Shown: in pieces, positions 8,415 to 17,661 of the stretch | How positions within the stretch are numbered: the stretch's first letter is position 1 | Layout: the number at the start of each line of letters is the position of its first letter | Assembly (NCBI GenBank): GCA_021107945.1 | Contig: JAIORV010000178.1 | Span: 1 to 41,458 of the forward strand | DNA length: 41,458 nucleotides | DNA from: Vulcanimicrobiota bacterium | GTDB taxonomy: Bacteria; Vulcanimicrobiota; JAJTBE01 | Direction of reading: 5' to 3' | The notes under the pieces: generated by a model | Databases searched by the model: none | What the model was told of the DNA's origin: nothing | The model's input: only the letters and a program-made list of their open reading frames with translations | Position numbers and translations under genes: made by a program

Positions 8415-11400
8415 ATGAACATTAATAATATGGAACAACTTCAACTGCCTTTTATAGAAGAATTTGGGAGAAAGGTAATTAAATATGGGATTGTCTATCC
8501 AGATCTTGAAAGGGCGCTTCTTGAGGATGTTAAAGAAAATTTGGATGAAGATGCTTTCAAGCCTGTAATAATTGTGGTTCCGTCAAGTCTCCTCGGAGCA
8601 TACCTGAGCTTGAAAATCCGCGGGGGAGGAGTCTATTTTTATAATTTCAGGCAAATTGCGGAAAGAGTATCGGGCGGTTACTTTCTTGAGAAGGAGATGT
8701 CTCCCGTACCTTTTCAGGGTGAAGAAACACTTGCAAGACAGGCGATAGAAAGAATTATAAGACCGGAGAATCCTTTTTACAGGTACTCGAAAAACCAGGG
8801 ATTTCTGACAGTTTTCATGTCACTTTTAAAAGATTTCAGACAGGGAAATTTTGACAGTTTCCCTGATATTCCGGGGTTGGTCAACAGGATTCAGGTTGAA
8901 TGCGCCAGGACAGGTGAAAAGATTGACCCCGTGCGTCTTGATATTGTTTTCAACCTGCTTCAGGAGTTTAGAAAGGGCTTCAGGCGAAAATATTTCGATA
9001 TAGAAGACTCAATTATACAGGCATCAAAGTCCGCCTCCTCATTCAGGAAAACTATGAATACAAATCGCCTTATTCTATATGGTTTTTATGATTATGATGA
9101 GGCGCAGAAAAAACTTATCGGTGAGTTGGCAAAATACATAAATATAACGGTCTTTTTGCCATATCGCAAACAAAATAAGATATCCATTCAAAATCTGGAT
9201 TGGTTTATAAATCGCAGCTTTTCATTGAAACATATAAGAATAAAAGCTAGGGATGAAAATTCAAGTGACCTCGACAGGTTGAAATCTCGTTTCTTTTATG
9301 ATGAAAAGATTAACGGTGAATGTAAGAAGGACAACTCTGTAGGCATTATTTCCTGCCCCGATCATTATGCCGAGGCAAGAGAAATCTCAAGGAAAATACT
9401 GCAGCTTGCCAGGGAAGACAATATCCCGTTCGAACAAATGGCAATATTTCTTCAAAAACCCGGGAAATACGGAAAAATCTTCAGAGAGGTTTTTGACTCG
9501 ATACAGATACCCTGCTATTATCACGAGGGCTATCCTCCGGATGTTACACCGGAGGGAAAATCTCTGAAGCTTCTTCTTAATCTCATCAAAAGCGGTCTCC
9601 CTCGATTTGAGGTAATGGAGCTTGTTACAATGGGATTGATAAATTTTGAGGAACTATTTCCCGATACTAGTCCGCCCGTTCCTGCCGTCTGGGATAGGAT
9701 AAGCAGGAAAGCCGGCATAAAGGAAGACCCGGAGAATTGGGCAAGGAAATTGAAACGATATAGGTCCGGACTCGAGAGGAAATTGTCCGGGGCGGAAGAT
9801 CAATCGGAGCGGGAAAAGATACAGCTGGAGATGAGCGAGGCACAGAGATTGGTTGAGTTTATCAATATGCTGAACCACGACCTCGGCGAATTCCCCGGGC
9901 GCAACTCCTGGACAGGCTTCACAGAGAAGCTTATATCTCTTTTCAGAAAATATATCCGTGAAGAGAAACAAACACAGAATATCGTCGGGATCATCGAAAG
10001 ACTCAATGAGCTTGATGATTTGCAGGAGATTGTTGATATTGAGGATTTCAGGTCAAGTGTCAGAAACCTCCTTGAGTCAAACCTTCTGCACCCGGGCAGG
10101 TTTATGAAGGGCTGTGTGCATATATTCAATTTTCGCGCAGCCCCGGGAATGACTTTTGATGCAATATTCATTCCCGGATTGGTGGCGGGGGAGATTCCAT
10201 CCCCACCGGAAGAAAACCCACTTCTGCTTGATCGTGAAAAAGAGATTTTTAATGAAATTTTCGATTGGGAAGGCAGACTCCCGCTGAAAAGCAGGCTTGT
10301 TGATGAAGAACCCATTCTGCTTAATATGCTTGTAGGCTGTTGTAAGAAAAAGCTAATCTTCACATTCCCCCGGACGGCGCAGGGCAAAAATGCTTCTAAT
10401 GTGCCGTCTCCGTATATTCTGGAAATCGGAAAAGCTTTGTTGAATAAGGATGTTTTTTACAGGGACATTGATAATATCCCCGGTTTCGTTTCTATCCCCA
10501 GAAGATTCCACAGGATATTCGAGCAGGGGCTATTTCTTGATACCGGTGAATATTTCCAGGGTGAAATATCAAGGGCAAAGGAAAAGAACGATTTTACTGT
10601 TATACAGGCACTTGAAAAATCATCCGACAGGTTTTCCTCGGCAATGGAATTTTACAAAAACAGGAATTACTCCAATGATTTCACACGGTATGACGGGAGA
10701 ATATTGACCCCCGATATTCTTCAGAATCTCGATAAATGGTTGAAAGAGAATGTCGCCACCGCATCACCCACTTATATTGAAACTTACTACAAGTGTCCGT
10801 ATAAATTTTTCCTGTCCAGAATAATTGGTTTAAGAAGTCTGTCTGCTCCAGAGGAGATAAAAGTGATTTCCGGGCTTGACAGAGGCAATATCTATCATGA
10901 TATTTTTTACCGATTCTATAAAAAGCTGAGGGACAGCGGACTTGTACCCCTTGATGAGGATCGGCGGGATAAATATATTTCCATAATAAGGGATATTACA
11001 CAAAAAACTATAGAGGAGGCTCTGGATTCAGGACTCACCGGCTCCTGCCTGTCCTGGTTCGAGGAGATGGTTAACATTAGGGACAGCATGACAAAGTTCG
11101 TGGACGAGGAAATTGCCGGTAACGAGGGCATTCCCACATATTTTGAATTCGGCTTCGGCAGGCGAAAAAAATCCGGTTCTGATTCTGTTGGAATCGAAAA
11201 TCCTGTCGCAATTGAACTTGAAAATGGTGTGAAATTCAACTATTATGGCAGAATTGACCGTGTTGACATTGACGAGGAAAAGGGAATATGCACGGTAATC
11301 GATTATAAATCAGGGAAGGCGAAACATTACAAGCCTGACACATTGAGGGGAGGCGAGCAGCTTCAACTCCCCATGTATCTCATCTCCTTAAAAGAGATTT

Positions 11401-11711
11401 TGCCGGCGGTCAGCGATCATATAAACAGCAAGGCGTTATACTACTTTGCCACGAATGGGGGCGATTTCAAAAAAGTTGAATTCACAGGTGTAACTCTTGC
11501 TGAAAAGGAAAATGAGATAAAGATATTAATATCTGAAATGCTCAGGGGAGTCTATGACGGAATCTTTATTCCCAATCCAGGGAAAAACTGTGAAAATTGC
11601 AGAATATGCGATTTCAACACAATATGCCCCGTGGATATAGGTAAAGTTTTTTTGAAGAAATGCAACGATCCTGATATAAAATGGTTTCTTGAATTGAAGG
11701 AAATGGAATAG
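8415..11711 (+). CDS. addB: AddB-like helicase-nuclease subunit
   Basis: A 1098-residue protein of the AddB/RexB type, partner of the AddA encoded downstream. Known AddAB complexes resect double-strand breaks for RecA. The C-terminal PD-(D/E)xK nuclease shows D948 (GRIDRVD), VIDYKSGK (D963, K965) and GGEQLQLPMYL. The iron-sulfur staple is present: C794 (YKCPYKF) with C1062, C1065 and C1071 (plus C1059) in CENCRICDFNTICP, matching the family's C...CxxCxxxxxC spacing. The N-terminal region reads VVPSSLLGAYL where a Walker A would sit, so ATP binding by this subunit is doubtful. It starts at ATG 8415 with only a weak ribosome binding site (AGAAAG). Repeats flank it on both sides, and addA follows after an unusually long 620-bp gap. 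Confidence 0.9.
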   Translation: MNINNMEQLQLPFIEEFGRKVIKYGIVYPDLERALLEDVKENLDEDAFKPVIIVVPSSLLGAYLSLKIRGGGVYFYNFRQIAERVSGGYFLEKEMSPVPFQGEETLARQAIERIIRPENPFYRYSKNQGFLTVFMSLLKDFRQGNFDSFPDIPGLVNRIQVECARTGEKIDPVRLDIVFNLLQEFRKGFRRKYFDIEDSIIQASKSASSFRKTMNTNRLILYGFYDYDEAQKKLIGELAKYINITVFLPYRKQNKISIQNLDWFINRSFSLKHIRIKARDENSSDLDRLKSRFFYDEKINGECKKDNSVGIISCPDHYAEAREISRKILQLAREDNIPFEQMAIFLQKPGKYGKIFREVFDSIQIPCYYHEGYPPDVTPEGKSLKLLLNLIKSGLPRFEVMELVTMGLINFEELFPDTSPPVPAVWDRISRKAGIKEDPENWARKLKRYRSGLERKLSGAEDQSEREKIQLEMSEAQRLVEFINMLNHDLGEFPGRNSWTGFTEKLISLFRKYIREEKQTQNIVGIIERLNELDDLQEIVDIEDFRSSVRNLLESNLLHPGRFMKGCVHIFNFRAAPGMTFDAIFIPGLVAGEIPSPPEENPLLLDREKEIFNEIFDWEGRLPLKSRLVDEEPILLNMLVGCCKKKLIFTFPRTAQGKNASNVPSPYILEIGKALLNKDVFYRDIDNIPGFVSIPRRFHRIFEQGLFLDTGEYFQGEISRAKEKNDFTVIQALEKSSDRFSSAMEFYKNRNYSNDFTRYDGRILTPDILQNLDKWLKENVATASPTYIETYYKCPYKFFLSRIIGLRSLSAPEEIKVISGLDRGNIYHDIFYRFYKKLRDSGLVPLDEDRRDKYISIIRDITQKTIEEALDSGLTGSCLSWFEEMVNIRDSMTKFVDEEIAGNEGIPTYFEFGFGRRKKSGSDSVGIENPVAIELENGVKFNYYGRIDRVDIDEEKGICTVIDYKSGKAKHYKPDTLRGGEQLQLPMYLISLKEILPAVSDHINSKALYYFATNGGDFKKVEFTGVTLAEKENEIKILISEMLRGVYDGIFIPNPGKNCENCRICDFNTICPVDIGKVFLKKCNDPDIKWFLELKEME

Positions 11712-11734
11712 GCCATTTTTGTAACTATTAAGAT

Positions 11735-11799
11735 TGTAGGAGAGGCTTCTAACCTCGAATTTCGTGGCAAGATGCCAACCCTGCAAAGGAGGAACTGAA
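11735..11799 (+). repeat. TGTAGGAGAGGCTTC dispersed repeat, copy 2
   Basis: Second copy of the element at 8308. It matches over TGTAGGAGAGGCTTC, CCTCGA, GTGGCAAGATGC and the end AGGAGGAACTGAA, without the internal duplication of copy 1. It lies 23 bp after the addB stop. Confidence 0.75.
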
Positions 11800-11847
11800 T
11801 ATTTGCCTATTCTTTTGAAAATGGCAAATATGAATTTTCAACTACCA

Positions 11848-12106
11848 ACATTTTGCGATGTGAATTTGTTGAGAAATAATAGAAGAAATTTCAGGTGCCT
11901 TAAGGTGATAACAGGTATTTTAAGGCGTTTAAGACAACACCACAATTTATTGTGGTGAAATGAGCGTAAATCCCACCACTACAGCGTCCTAACCACTTCA
12001 GTGGTTTCTCTCATCAAGAAACCGTTGAAACGGTTAAATTGGAAGTGAGAGGTGAGAGGTAGGTTTTATAGGCTTTTATCCACCAGATTAAAATCTGGTG
12101 TTGTCT
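11848..12106 (+). repeat. four-hairpin composite repeat, copy A
   Basis: About 260 bp, closely matching 41148-41419. It carries four perfect short hairpins with 2-nt loops: CACCACAAT/ATTGTGGTG (11938-11957), AACCACT/AGTGGTT (11991-12006), AACCGTT/AACGGTT (12020-12035) and CACCAGATT/AATCTGGTG (12081-12100). In the other copy the last stem reads CACCCGATT/AATCGGGTG, a compensatory A-T to C-G change. There is no open reading frame. It may be a REP/BIME-like or structured-RNA repeat. Confidence 0.85.
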
Positions 12107-12127
12107 TAAAAACTCGAAAAGCTTATG

Positions 12128-12194
12128 AATATGCCGTTTCCCGACGGGTCGGGAGACCCGCCGCTACCCAAATAAGGGGCTGGTCTGAATAATT
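12128..12194 (-). repeat. 67-bp hairpin element (copy 2, intergenic)
   Basis: The reverse complement of this stretch matches 14952-15018 inside addA at 63 of 67 positions without gaps. The stem is near-perfect (GGCGGGTC/GACCCGTC in the same orientation). It is noncoding here. Confidence 0.9.
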
Positions 12195-12331
12195 GCGGTA
12201 AAAAAATCAATTGCATTTTTAGCAAATTGAGTGACCTGATTAAAAGATGTCAGGTGTGCGAAATCTAAGAAATAAATCTTTCTTAATAGAACAGAAAGGT
12301 TTTATTTTAAAAATAATTAACAGGACTTATT

Positions 12332-15300
12332 GTGGCGGATTTAACTGATAAAAAACAAAGAGATCTTGCAAGTGGCGATATATCCGTAACTTATATTATT
12401 GAGGCGGGCGCGGGAACGGGCAAGACAACTATTCTCGTAAAACGATTCCTGAAGCTTATAATGACAGGATCGGCAAAAATCGATGAGATTGTTTCCATCA
12501 CTTTTACAGAAAAAGCCGCCGCCGAGATGCTCACGAGAGTACGGGATAACCTTGAGGAAATCTGCCATGGCAAAAGTGGATTGGCGATTAAAGCACACTG
12601 CAGAGATGCTCTTGACAACTTCAGCCTTAATCGGATTTCCACAATTCATGGCTTCGCCGGGAACTTGTTGAGGGAGAAGCCTTTCGAGGCGGAAGTCGAT
12701 CCATTTTTCGAAATTAATGACCCCAGAGGTCATGACATATTTAACCGGGTGTGGGAGGAGTGGATTGAAAAGGAGTTAGGTCTGACTGATAGCCCCATCA
12801 GGTATGTTGTGGAGATGGGTGTAAAACATGCGACAATTACAGCGTATGTTAAATTTGTATATCAAAACAGGGATTTTTTCACGGATTACATTCCTCTTGA
12901 GATCGAATATAATATTGATGAATTTATAGGATTGTTGAAAAGAACAGGGCGAATATTAAAAGATATAATGGATAATCATTGTAGCAATTATGATGATAAA
13001 GGCAAAAAAGAGATAGAAAAATTCCTTGCCCTGATAAAGGCTATTGATCGCGGCACACCTCGTGAAATAGAAAGATTACTTCTTAATATAGGCGGTTTCA
13101 AGGCAAAGGGCAGTAAAAGCAATTACATACCCGGGGATAAATGTACCGAGCAAAAAAAAGTATTTAAAGATCTTAATGTTGAGTTAAATATTATCAAGAA
13201 TATTATATCACAAAAGATTATCGGCGGTTGTTTGAACAGGATAAAGGAATTCATCAAGCTGGTTGAATCTGAAAAATTTCGACACGGAGTATTGGATTTC
13301 CGGGATTTATTGGTAAAAGCTCGATTCCTTCTCAGAGACAACATCAACACAAGGCGTTATTATCAGAGAAAATTCAGGTATATCCTTGTCGATGAATTCC
13401 AGGACACCGATCCCCTTCAGGCGGAGATTGTGTTTTTCCTGTCCGGGGGGATTGGGCAAAAAATCGAAGGTCAGGTCAGGGAAGCTGAGCCTGTTTCGAA
13501 TTGGGAAGAATGTGGAATAAAACCTGGGAAGCTTTTTATCGTGGGGGATCCAAAACAATCGATCTATCGTTTCAGAAGAGCGGATATTGAAATTTATGAG
13601 AAAGTAAAAGAAATCCTGAAACGGGGTGGGGGAGAGTCGCTGAATATCAGTGTCAACTTCAGGTCACTTCGTCCCGTCGTTGAATTTGTGAATAAGCATT
13701 TCAGCAAGGTTATAAAGAAGCCTTCTGAAGGAAATTATCAACCCGAATATGTTTCGTTGTCGCCGTTCCGTGAGGAAAACGAGAACATTCCATCCCTCGT
13801 GTTGTTGAACCCTGATGACAAACTTCAGGAAACAATGATATATTCTTATGACGTCAGACTTGCGGAGGCCGGGATGGTCGCGGAATATATTGACTATCTC
13901 GTGAATGAAAGCGGAATAAAAATAGGGGGAAGAAGTGGTAATAACCGCCCCATAAGATATAAGGATATAGCTATGCTTTTTCCGCGAACATCGGACATTG
14001 ATATTTACGAGTCGGCTTTGTCGGCGAGAGGAATCCCGTATGTTCTGGAAGCGGGGAATCTATTTTTCAAAAGACAGGAGATATCGGACCTGATAATAAT
14101 TTTGAAGGCAATCGACAATCCCCTTGATGAGGTTGCGGTTTTGTCAGTCTTGAAATCTCCCCTGGCAGGTGTATCCGATGAGGAGATATTGCAAGCTTCC
14201 ATTAACGGAGTGAGTTTCAACTACCTTGAGGTCACGTCCGATTCATCTCCTGATATCCGTAAGATATTCAATGAGTTGCGATTTTTTCATAAACATCGCG
14301 GCGAGGTAAGCATATCAATACTTATAGAGATGATTCTGGATTGGAGCAGATATAGGGAATTCCATATAGTTACATCTGCCGACAGGCGGCCCGAGGCAAA
14401 CATCGAGAAATTCATGGGAATTGCCAGGGAGTATGAAGAAGCTCACAGGGGGACGCTCAGGGGTTTTATAGGCGAAATGAGTGAAAAATTAAAGGAGAAG
14501 GAAGCGGAGCCTGATGCGCCGTTGGCGGAATCCGATGACGATGCCGTGCTTTTAATCACCGCTCATAAGTCAAAGGGGTTGGAATTTCCCGTTGTCATTC
14601 CGGTGAATCTCATGACGCAAAAGCCTTCACCGAAAACCGGTCAATATTTCATAGATCGTGAAACACATACATTCGAAGCCAGGATGAACCCCCTGGAAAC
14701 GCCGGGATTCGAGGATTTGAGAATAATCGAAGACATGCGCCTTACCGCCGAGGAAATCAGACTTTTATATGTAGCTTGCACCCGGGCTATTGATATGCTT
14801 GTTATTCCGCGGGCGCTTCTGAAAAAGAAGGAAGAATTACAATGCCAAAATATGCAGTCCCATATGAGCGGCCTATTTCTTTTTGAAAACCCGGAATTAC
14901 AGGATATGTTTCATGTTGTGGAATATGGCGCCGATATAATTGTTGTTGAGCAATTATTCAGACCAGCCCCCCATTTGGGTAGCGGCGGGTCTCCCGACCC
15001 GCCGGGAAACAGCATATTTACCTCCGACCTGGAAAGATGGAAGGATGAACGGCAGAAGCTTATAGAGCAAGCTTCCCGGACGGAATATATTTCCAGTTAT
15101 TCCACTGAAAAGACGCGGAAGGAAGATGTTGAAGAGACCGATGAGACCGCTGAGTTTGAAGATACAACCGGCATGAGAATCGGCAGGGCATACCATCGTG
15201 TTATGGAGAGAATTGATTTTGAATCTCCCGTTGACCTGAAAAATCTTTCGATTGCGGAATCAACACGGGAGAATGTATCGGGGCTTGCCCATGTCGTGGA

Positions 15301-15631
15301 GAAACTGGCAGGGAATACCCTGAAATCTGATTTAATTAAAACCGCTATAAAATCAGGTAACTACAGAAAGGAATTTCCTTTCACGGTCGAGCTTGACGGA
15401 ACCGTAACAAGAGGATTCATAGACCTGGTTATAAAAACAAACGACGGTTTTATCGTTATTGACTATAAATCGGATGATGTTACACCGAATAAGATACCGG
15501 ATCATGTGAAGAATGAATATTCCATGCAGATAGACATATACGGGGAAGCAATGAAAAAAATTACCGGCGGTTCAGTGGATTCAATATATTACTATTTTGC
15601 CACCCCCGGAATTGCGTATAAAGTTAAATAA
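12332..15631 (+). CDS. addA: AddA-like UvrD-family helicase-nuclease
   Basis: A 1099-residue protein. Helicase motifs: Walker A EAGAGTGKTT (24-33), motif II VDEFQDTDPLQAE (from about 353), VGDPKQSIYRFRRAD, and ITAHKSKGLEFPVVIP. The C-terminal RecB-type nuclease carries VIDYKSDD (D1044, K1046). It is the ATP-driven partner of the AddB-like protein upstream in double-strand break processing. The GTG start has AGGA six bases upstream. Residues about 874-896 (containing RPAPHLGSGGSPDPPGNS) are encoded by a repeat that is noncoding elsewhere. This Gly/Pro-rich piece sits between helicase and nuclease domains and looks like a tolerated insertion. Gene order addB-addA is normal for the family, but the wide gap is not. 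Confidence 0.93.
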   Translation: MADLTDKKQRDLASGDISVTYIIEAGAGTGKTTILVKRFLKLIMTGSAKIDEIVSITFTEKAAAEMLTRVRDNLEEICHGKSGLAIKAHCRDALDNFSLNRISTIHGFAGNLLREKPFEAEVDPFFEINDPRGHDIFNRVWEEWIEKELGLTDSPIRYVVEMGVKHATITAYVKFVYQNRDFFTDYIPLEIEYNIDEFIGLLKRTGRILKDIMDNHCSNYDDKGKKEIEKFLALIKAIDRGTPREIERLLLNIGGFKAKGSKSNYIPGDKCTEQKKVFKDLNVELNIIKNIISQKIIGGCLNRIKEFIKLVESEKFRHGVLDFRDLLVKARFLLRDNINTRRYYQRKFRYILVDEFQDTDPLQAEIVFFLSGGIGQKIEGQVREAEPVSNWEECGIKPGKLFIVGDPKQSIYRFRRADIEIYEKVKEILKRGGGESLNISVNFRSLRPVVEFVNKHFSKVIKKPSEGNYQPEYVSLSPFREENENIPSLVLLNPDDKLQETMIYSYDVRLAEAGMVAEYIDYLVNESGIKIGGRSGNNRPIRYKDIAMLFPRTSDIDIYESALSARGIPYVLEAGNLFFKRQEISDLIIILKAIDNPLDEVAVLSVLKSPLAGVSDEEILQASINGVSFNYLEVTSDSSPDIRKIFNELRFFHKHRGEVSISILIEMILDWSRYREFHIVTSADRRPEANIEKFMGIAREYEEAHRGTLRGFIGEMSEKLKEKEAEPDAPLAESDDDAVLLITAHKSKGLEFPVVIPVNLMTQKPSPKTGQYFIDRETHTFEARMNPLETPGFEDLRIIEDMRLTAEEIRLLYVACTRAIDMLVIPRALLKKKEELQCQNMQSHMSGLFLFENPELQDMFHVVEYGADIIVVEQLFRPAPHLGSGGSPDPPGNSIFTSDLERWKDERQKLIEQASRTEYISSYSTEKTRKEDVEETDETAEFEDTTGMRIGRAYHRVMERIDFESPVDLKNLSIAESTRENVSGLAHVVEKLAGNTLKSDLIKTAIKSGNYRKEFPFTVELDGTVTRGFIDLVIKTNDGFIVIDYKSDDVTPNKIPDHVKNEYSMQIDIYGEAMKKITGGSVDSIYYYFATPGIAYKVK
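14952..15018 (+). repeat. 67-bp hairpin element inside addA (copy 3)
   Basis: In-frame copy of the intergenic hairpin element, 63/67 identical to the reverse complement of 12128-12194. It has a perfect 8-bp stem GGCGGGTC/GACCCGCC with loop TCCC. It encodes about 22 residues in AddA, in a non-conserved linker. This is comparable in behaviour to palindromic elements known inside Rickettsia genes; homology to those is not claimed. Confidence 0.9.
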
Positions 15632-15649
15632 TGAGATTAAGCTACCATT

Positions 15650-15680
15650 CAACGCAGAGTTCGCGGAGGCCGCAGAGGAT
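15650..15680 (+). repeat. CGCAGAG dispersed motif
   Basis: The stretch reads AACGCAGAGTTCGCGGAGG followed by CCGCAGAGGAT. It resembles the motifs at 29248-29274 (+) and 30421-30450 (-), with a fragment at 24541-24554. Sequences of this type are widespread intergenic repeats in uncultivated bacteria. No function is known to me. Confidence 0.55.
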
Positions 15681-15772
15681 GGACGGGGTTTTCTTTTATT
15701 ATATGCAGGAATAAATATAATTAAATAGTAATTGTAACACTTATATTCCGTACTTATATAAAGGGGATGCAT

Positions 15773-17572
15773 GTGATAACAAGTAAAATAGTTTTATATA
15801 TAGCCATTCTTTGTGCTTTATATTTACTCAATTTCAACATGGCGTTTTCCGCCGATTTTAATTATCCCGACAATTTCAGACAATCCAGAGAGATGGTACT
15901 GGATGAGGATCATCATACAACCAGGGAAAATGCAGATCGGGAAGTCTATAAATATTTTTTTCGTCCCGGAGAAAAATTCAAGATAAGGCAAAATCCAGAG
16001 AAAATAGATAAAAAGGGATGGAAACGGCATTTTAAAGATAGGATGAATCTATGGCAAATTGCATTGGATCGCCTCAAACCGGAGAATATATTTGATTTCT
16101 ATCCTCTTACGGATCAATTAAACACACCCCAGAAGATTATAACAGCAGTGTCTATGGGCCATTTTATGGACAATGACCGGAAGTTATATACCGATATAGA
16201 AGGCGGGATGGCCGTCTCAAAATTCTGGGATCAAAACGGCTCCTGGCTTTCTTCCATTGCCGACGGTTTTGCAGAGGTTGCCGTGGCGGGTGCGCTTTCT
16301 CTCACGGGAAACAAAAAAAATCAGCAGGTTGCCCAGATGTTGATGGAAGCGGCTCTTAGCTTGAGGGTTGTATATATAAAGCGGGTTTTAGGTGTAACCC
16401 GTCCAAGTGAGCTTGTTGCGAATATCGGAGCCTCACTTACTGATGATGCTTTCCCGTCAGGTCATACATCGGTTGCATTCTCAATGGCTACTATTCTCGG
16501 AGAGGCCTATGACATAAAGTGGATTACATATCCCCTTGCCCTGCTATCCGGACTTTCACGAATTCAGCAGAACACTCACTGGCTCTCCGATGTCTTCGCA
16601 GGAGGACTTCTGGGGCATCTGGAGGCCAGGCAGATTTTATACAGGCATGGATATATACCCTCGGATGAAATTGCCGAGTCTCACGTGTGGGATAATACAA
16701 AGATTGACCTTGACGGTTCATTCAGACTTTATTACGATACTTATGCTAATCTTGAAGGCAGTGACAGAATACTGGACCGCGTTGGAAGACTGGTCTGGAG
16801 ATGGAGTATTACACAGAAAATTTCTCCCGATATTCTTGTTCAGGTGAATTATCACTGGAGAGGACAGGTACCTTCAATTGTCAGTTATAACAGCGACGAG
16901 GACGTTCTGCTCAATCCCCGGATACTTGCCAAAGTGAGTAACAGAATTGTCATTATTGCTGGCTATACATACAGCAAAATTCAGTTCAACGACTTAGCAA
17001 GAACTCCCCATCATCCGGAAAGAGGGGAGCTTCCGCCGGGGCTCGATTATATCGACGTATTCGGCAAAAAGACATGTTCTGCGGAGTTGATGTATAAGCT
17101 CTCCCCCGACTATTATATTAAGCCCGGGTATTCGTATTCCACATATACATATGGTACTTTCCTCGATCTTTATTCCCGCGGAGGAAGGGCGAGTGTTGAA
17201 ATCGCCACATCCCCGGAGAGAAAAAAGCCCACGAATATTTTACTTTCTTACAGCAACGGCATCGAGGACGCAGCAAACCCCGCATACTCATTCAATAGAC
17301 AGATTCTCAGAGCGAAATTGACTCAGAACCTGGGAAAAAATTTCAAACTCAAAGCTTCATACATAAACGAGAAAAGAAAATATAATAATTGGCACAGCGG
17401 ATTTAACAAACCTGATGCAACCTGGGAAGTCGGCGGATTCGAGATCCAAAGAAAATTCTCCGATTCCTGGAACGGCGAACTAGGCTATTATCGAAGAACC
17501 CTTGCCTCCGACATAACAGGTTGGCCATATAAGAAAGACATATATTTCCTGCAGATGAATAACAGGTTTTAA
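15773..17572 (+). CDS. secreted PAP2 phosphatase with C-terminal beta-rich domain
   Basis: About 600 residues (numbering from the ATG at 15767). A signal peptide spans about 5-28 (cleavage near AFS-AD). The PAP2/acid phosphatase signature is complete: KxxxxxxRP K205-P213, PSGH 230-233, SRxxxxxHxxxD S264-D275. Such enzymes dephosphorylate lipid phosphates or similar substrates outside the inner membrane. The remaining 300 residues consist of alternating aromatic/polar strands and end in a Phe (MNNRF), the style of an outer-membrane beta-barrel. AAGGGG at 15761-15766 abuts ATG 15767 but is 6 nt from the in-frame GTG 15773, so GTG is preferred. TTGTAA-17 nt-TATATA lies just upstream. The substrate is unknown. 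Confidence 0.85.
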   Translation: MITSKIVLYIAILCALYLLNFNMAFSADFNYPDNFRQSREMVLDEDHHTTRENADREVYKYFFRPGEKFKIRQNPEKIDKKGWKRHFKDRMNLWQIALDRLKPENIFDFYPLTDQLNTPQKIITAVSMGHFMDNDRKLYTDIEGGMAVSKFWDQNGSWLSSIADGFAEVAVAGALSLTGNKKNQQVAQMLMEAALSLRVVYIKRVLGVTRPSELVANIGASLTDDAFPSGHTSVAFSMATILGEAYDIKWITYPLALLSGLSRIQQNTHWLSDVFAGGLLGHLEARQILYRHGYIPSDEIAESHVWDNTKIDLDGSFRLYYDTYANLEGSDRILDRVGRLVWRWSITQKISPDILVQVNYHWRGQVPSIVSYNSDEDVLLNPRILAKVSNRIVIIAGYTYSKIQFNDLARTPHHPERGELPPGLDYIDVFGKKTCSAELMYKLSPDYYIKPGYSYSTYTYGTFLDLYSRGGRASVEIATSPERKKPTNILLSYSNGIEDAANPAYSFNRQILRAKLTQNLGKNFKLKASYINEKRKYNNWHSGFNKPDATWEVGGFEIQRKFSDSWNGELGYYRRTLASDITGWPYKKDIYFLQMNNRF

Positions 17573-17661
17573 ATGAGACAATTCCCTTCTATATAAAAAT
17601 AAAAGAGCTGAAGATGGGACTGAATGAATATCTGTTAAAGCGATTGAGGGAGGTAATGTAA

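Larger units (their letters stand above)
11712..12331. other. repeat-packed gap between addB and addA
   Basis: This 620-bp stretch contains no supported gene. From left to right it holds the TGTAGGAGAGG repeat (11735-11799), a small inverted repeat ATTTGCC/GGCAAAT (about 11801-11830), the four-hairpin element (11848-12106) and the 67-bp hairpin element (12128-12194). The remaining 137 bp is AT-rich and presumably holds the addA promoter, with AGGA at 12322-12325 as ribosome binding site. Confidence 0.75.

Noticed and set aside
11848-12106. CRISPR-like array, because of several short palindromes in a row.
   Set aside because: The palindromes differ from each other and spacing is irregular; there are no repeated identical units with unique spacers and no cas genes.
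17614-17661. A 15-codon frame before the HicB-like gene, considered as a HicA remnant.
   Set aside because: Its residues do not match any HicA motif; it is probably a chance frame.
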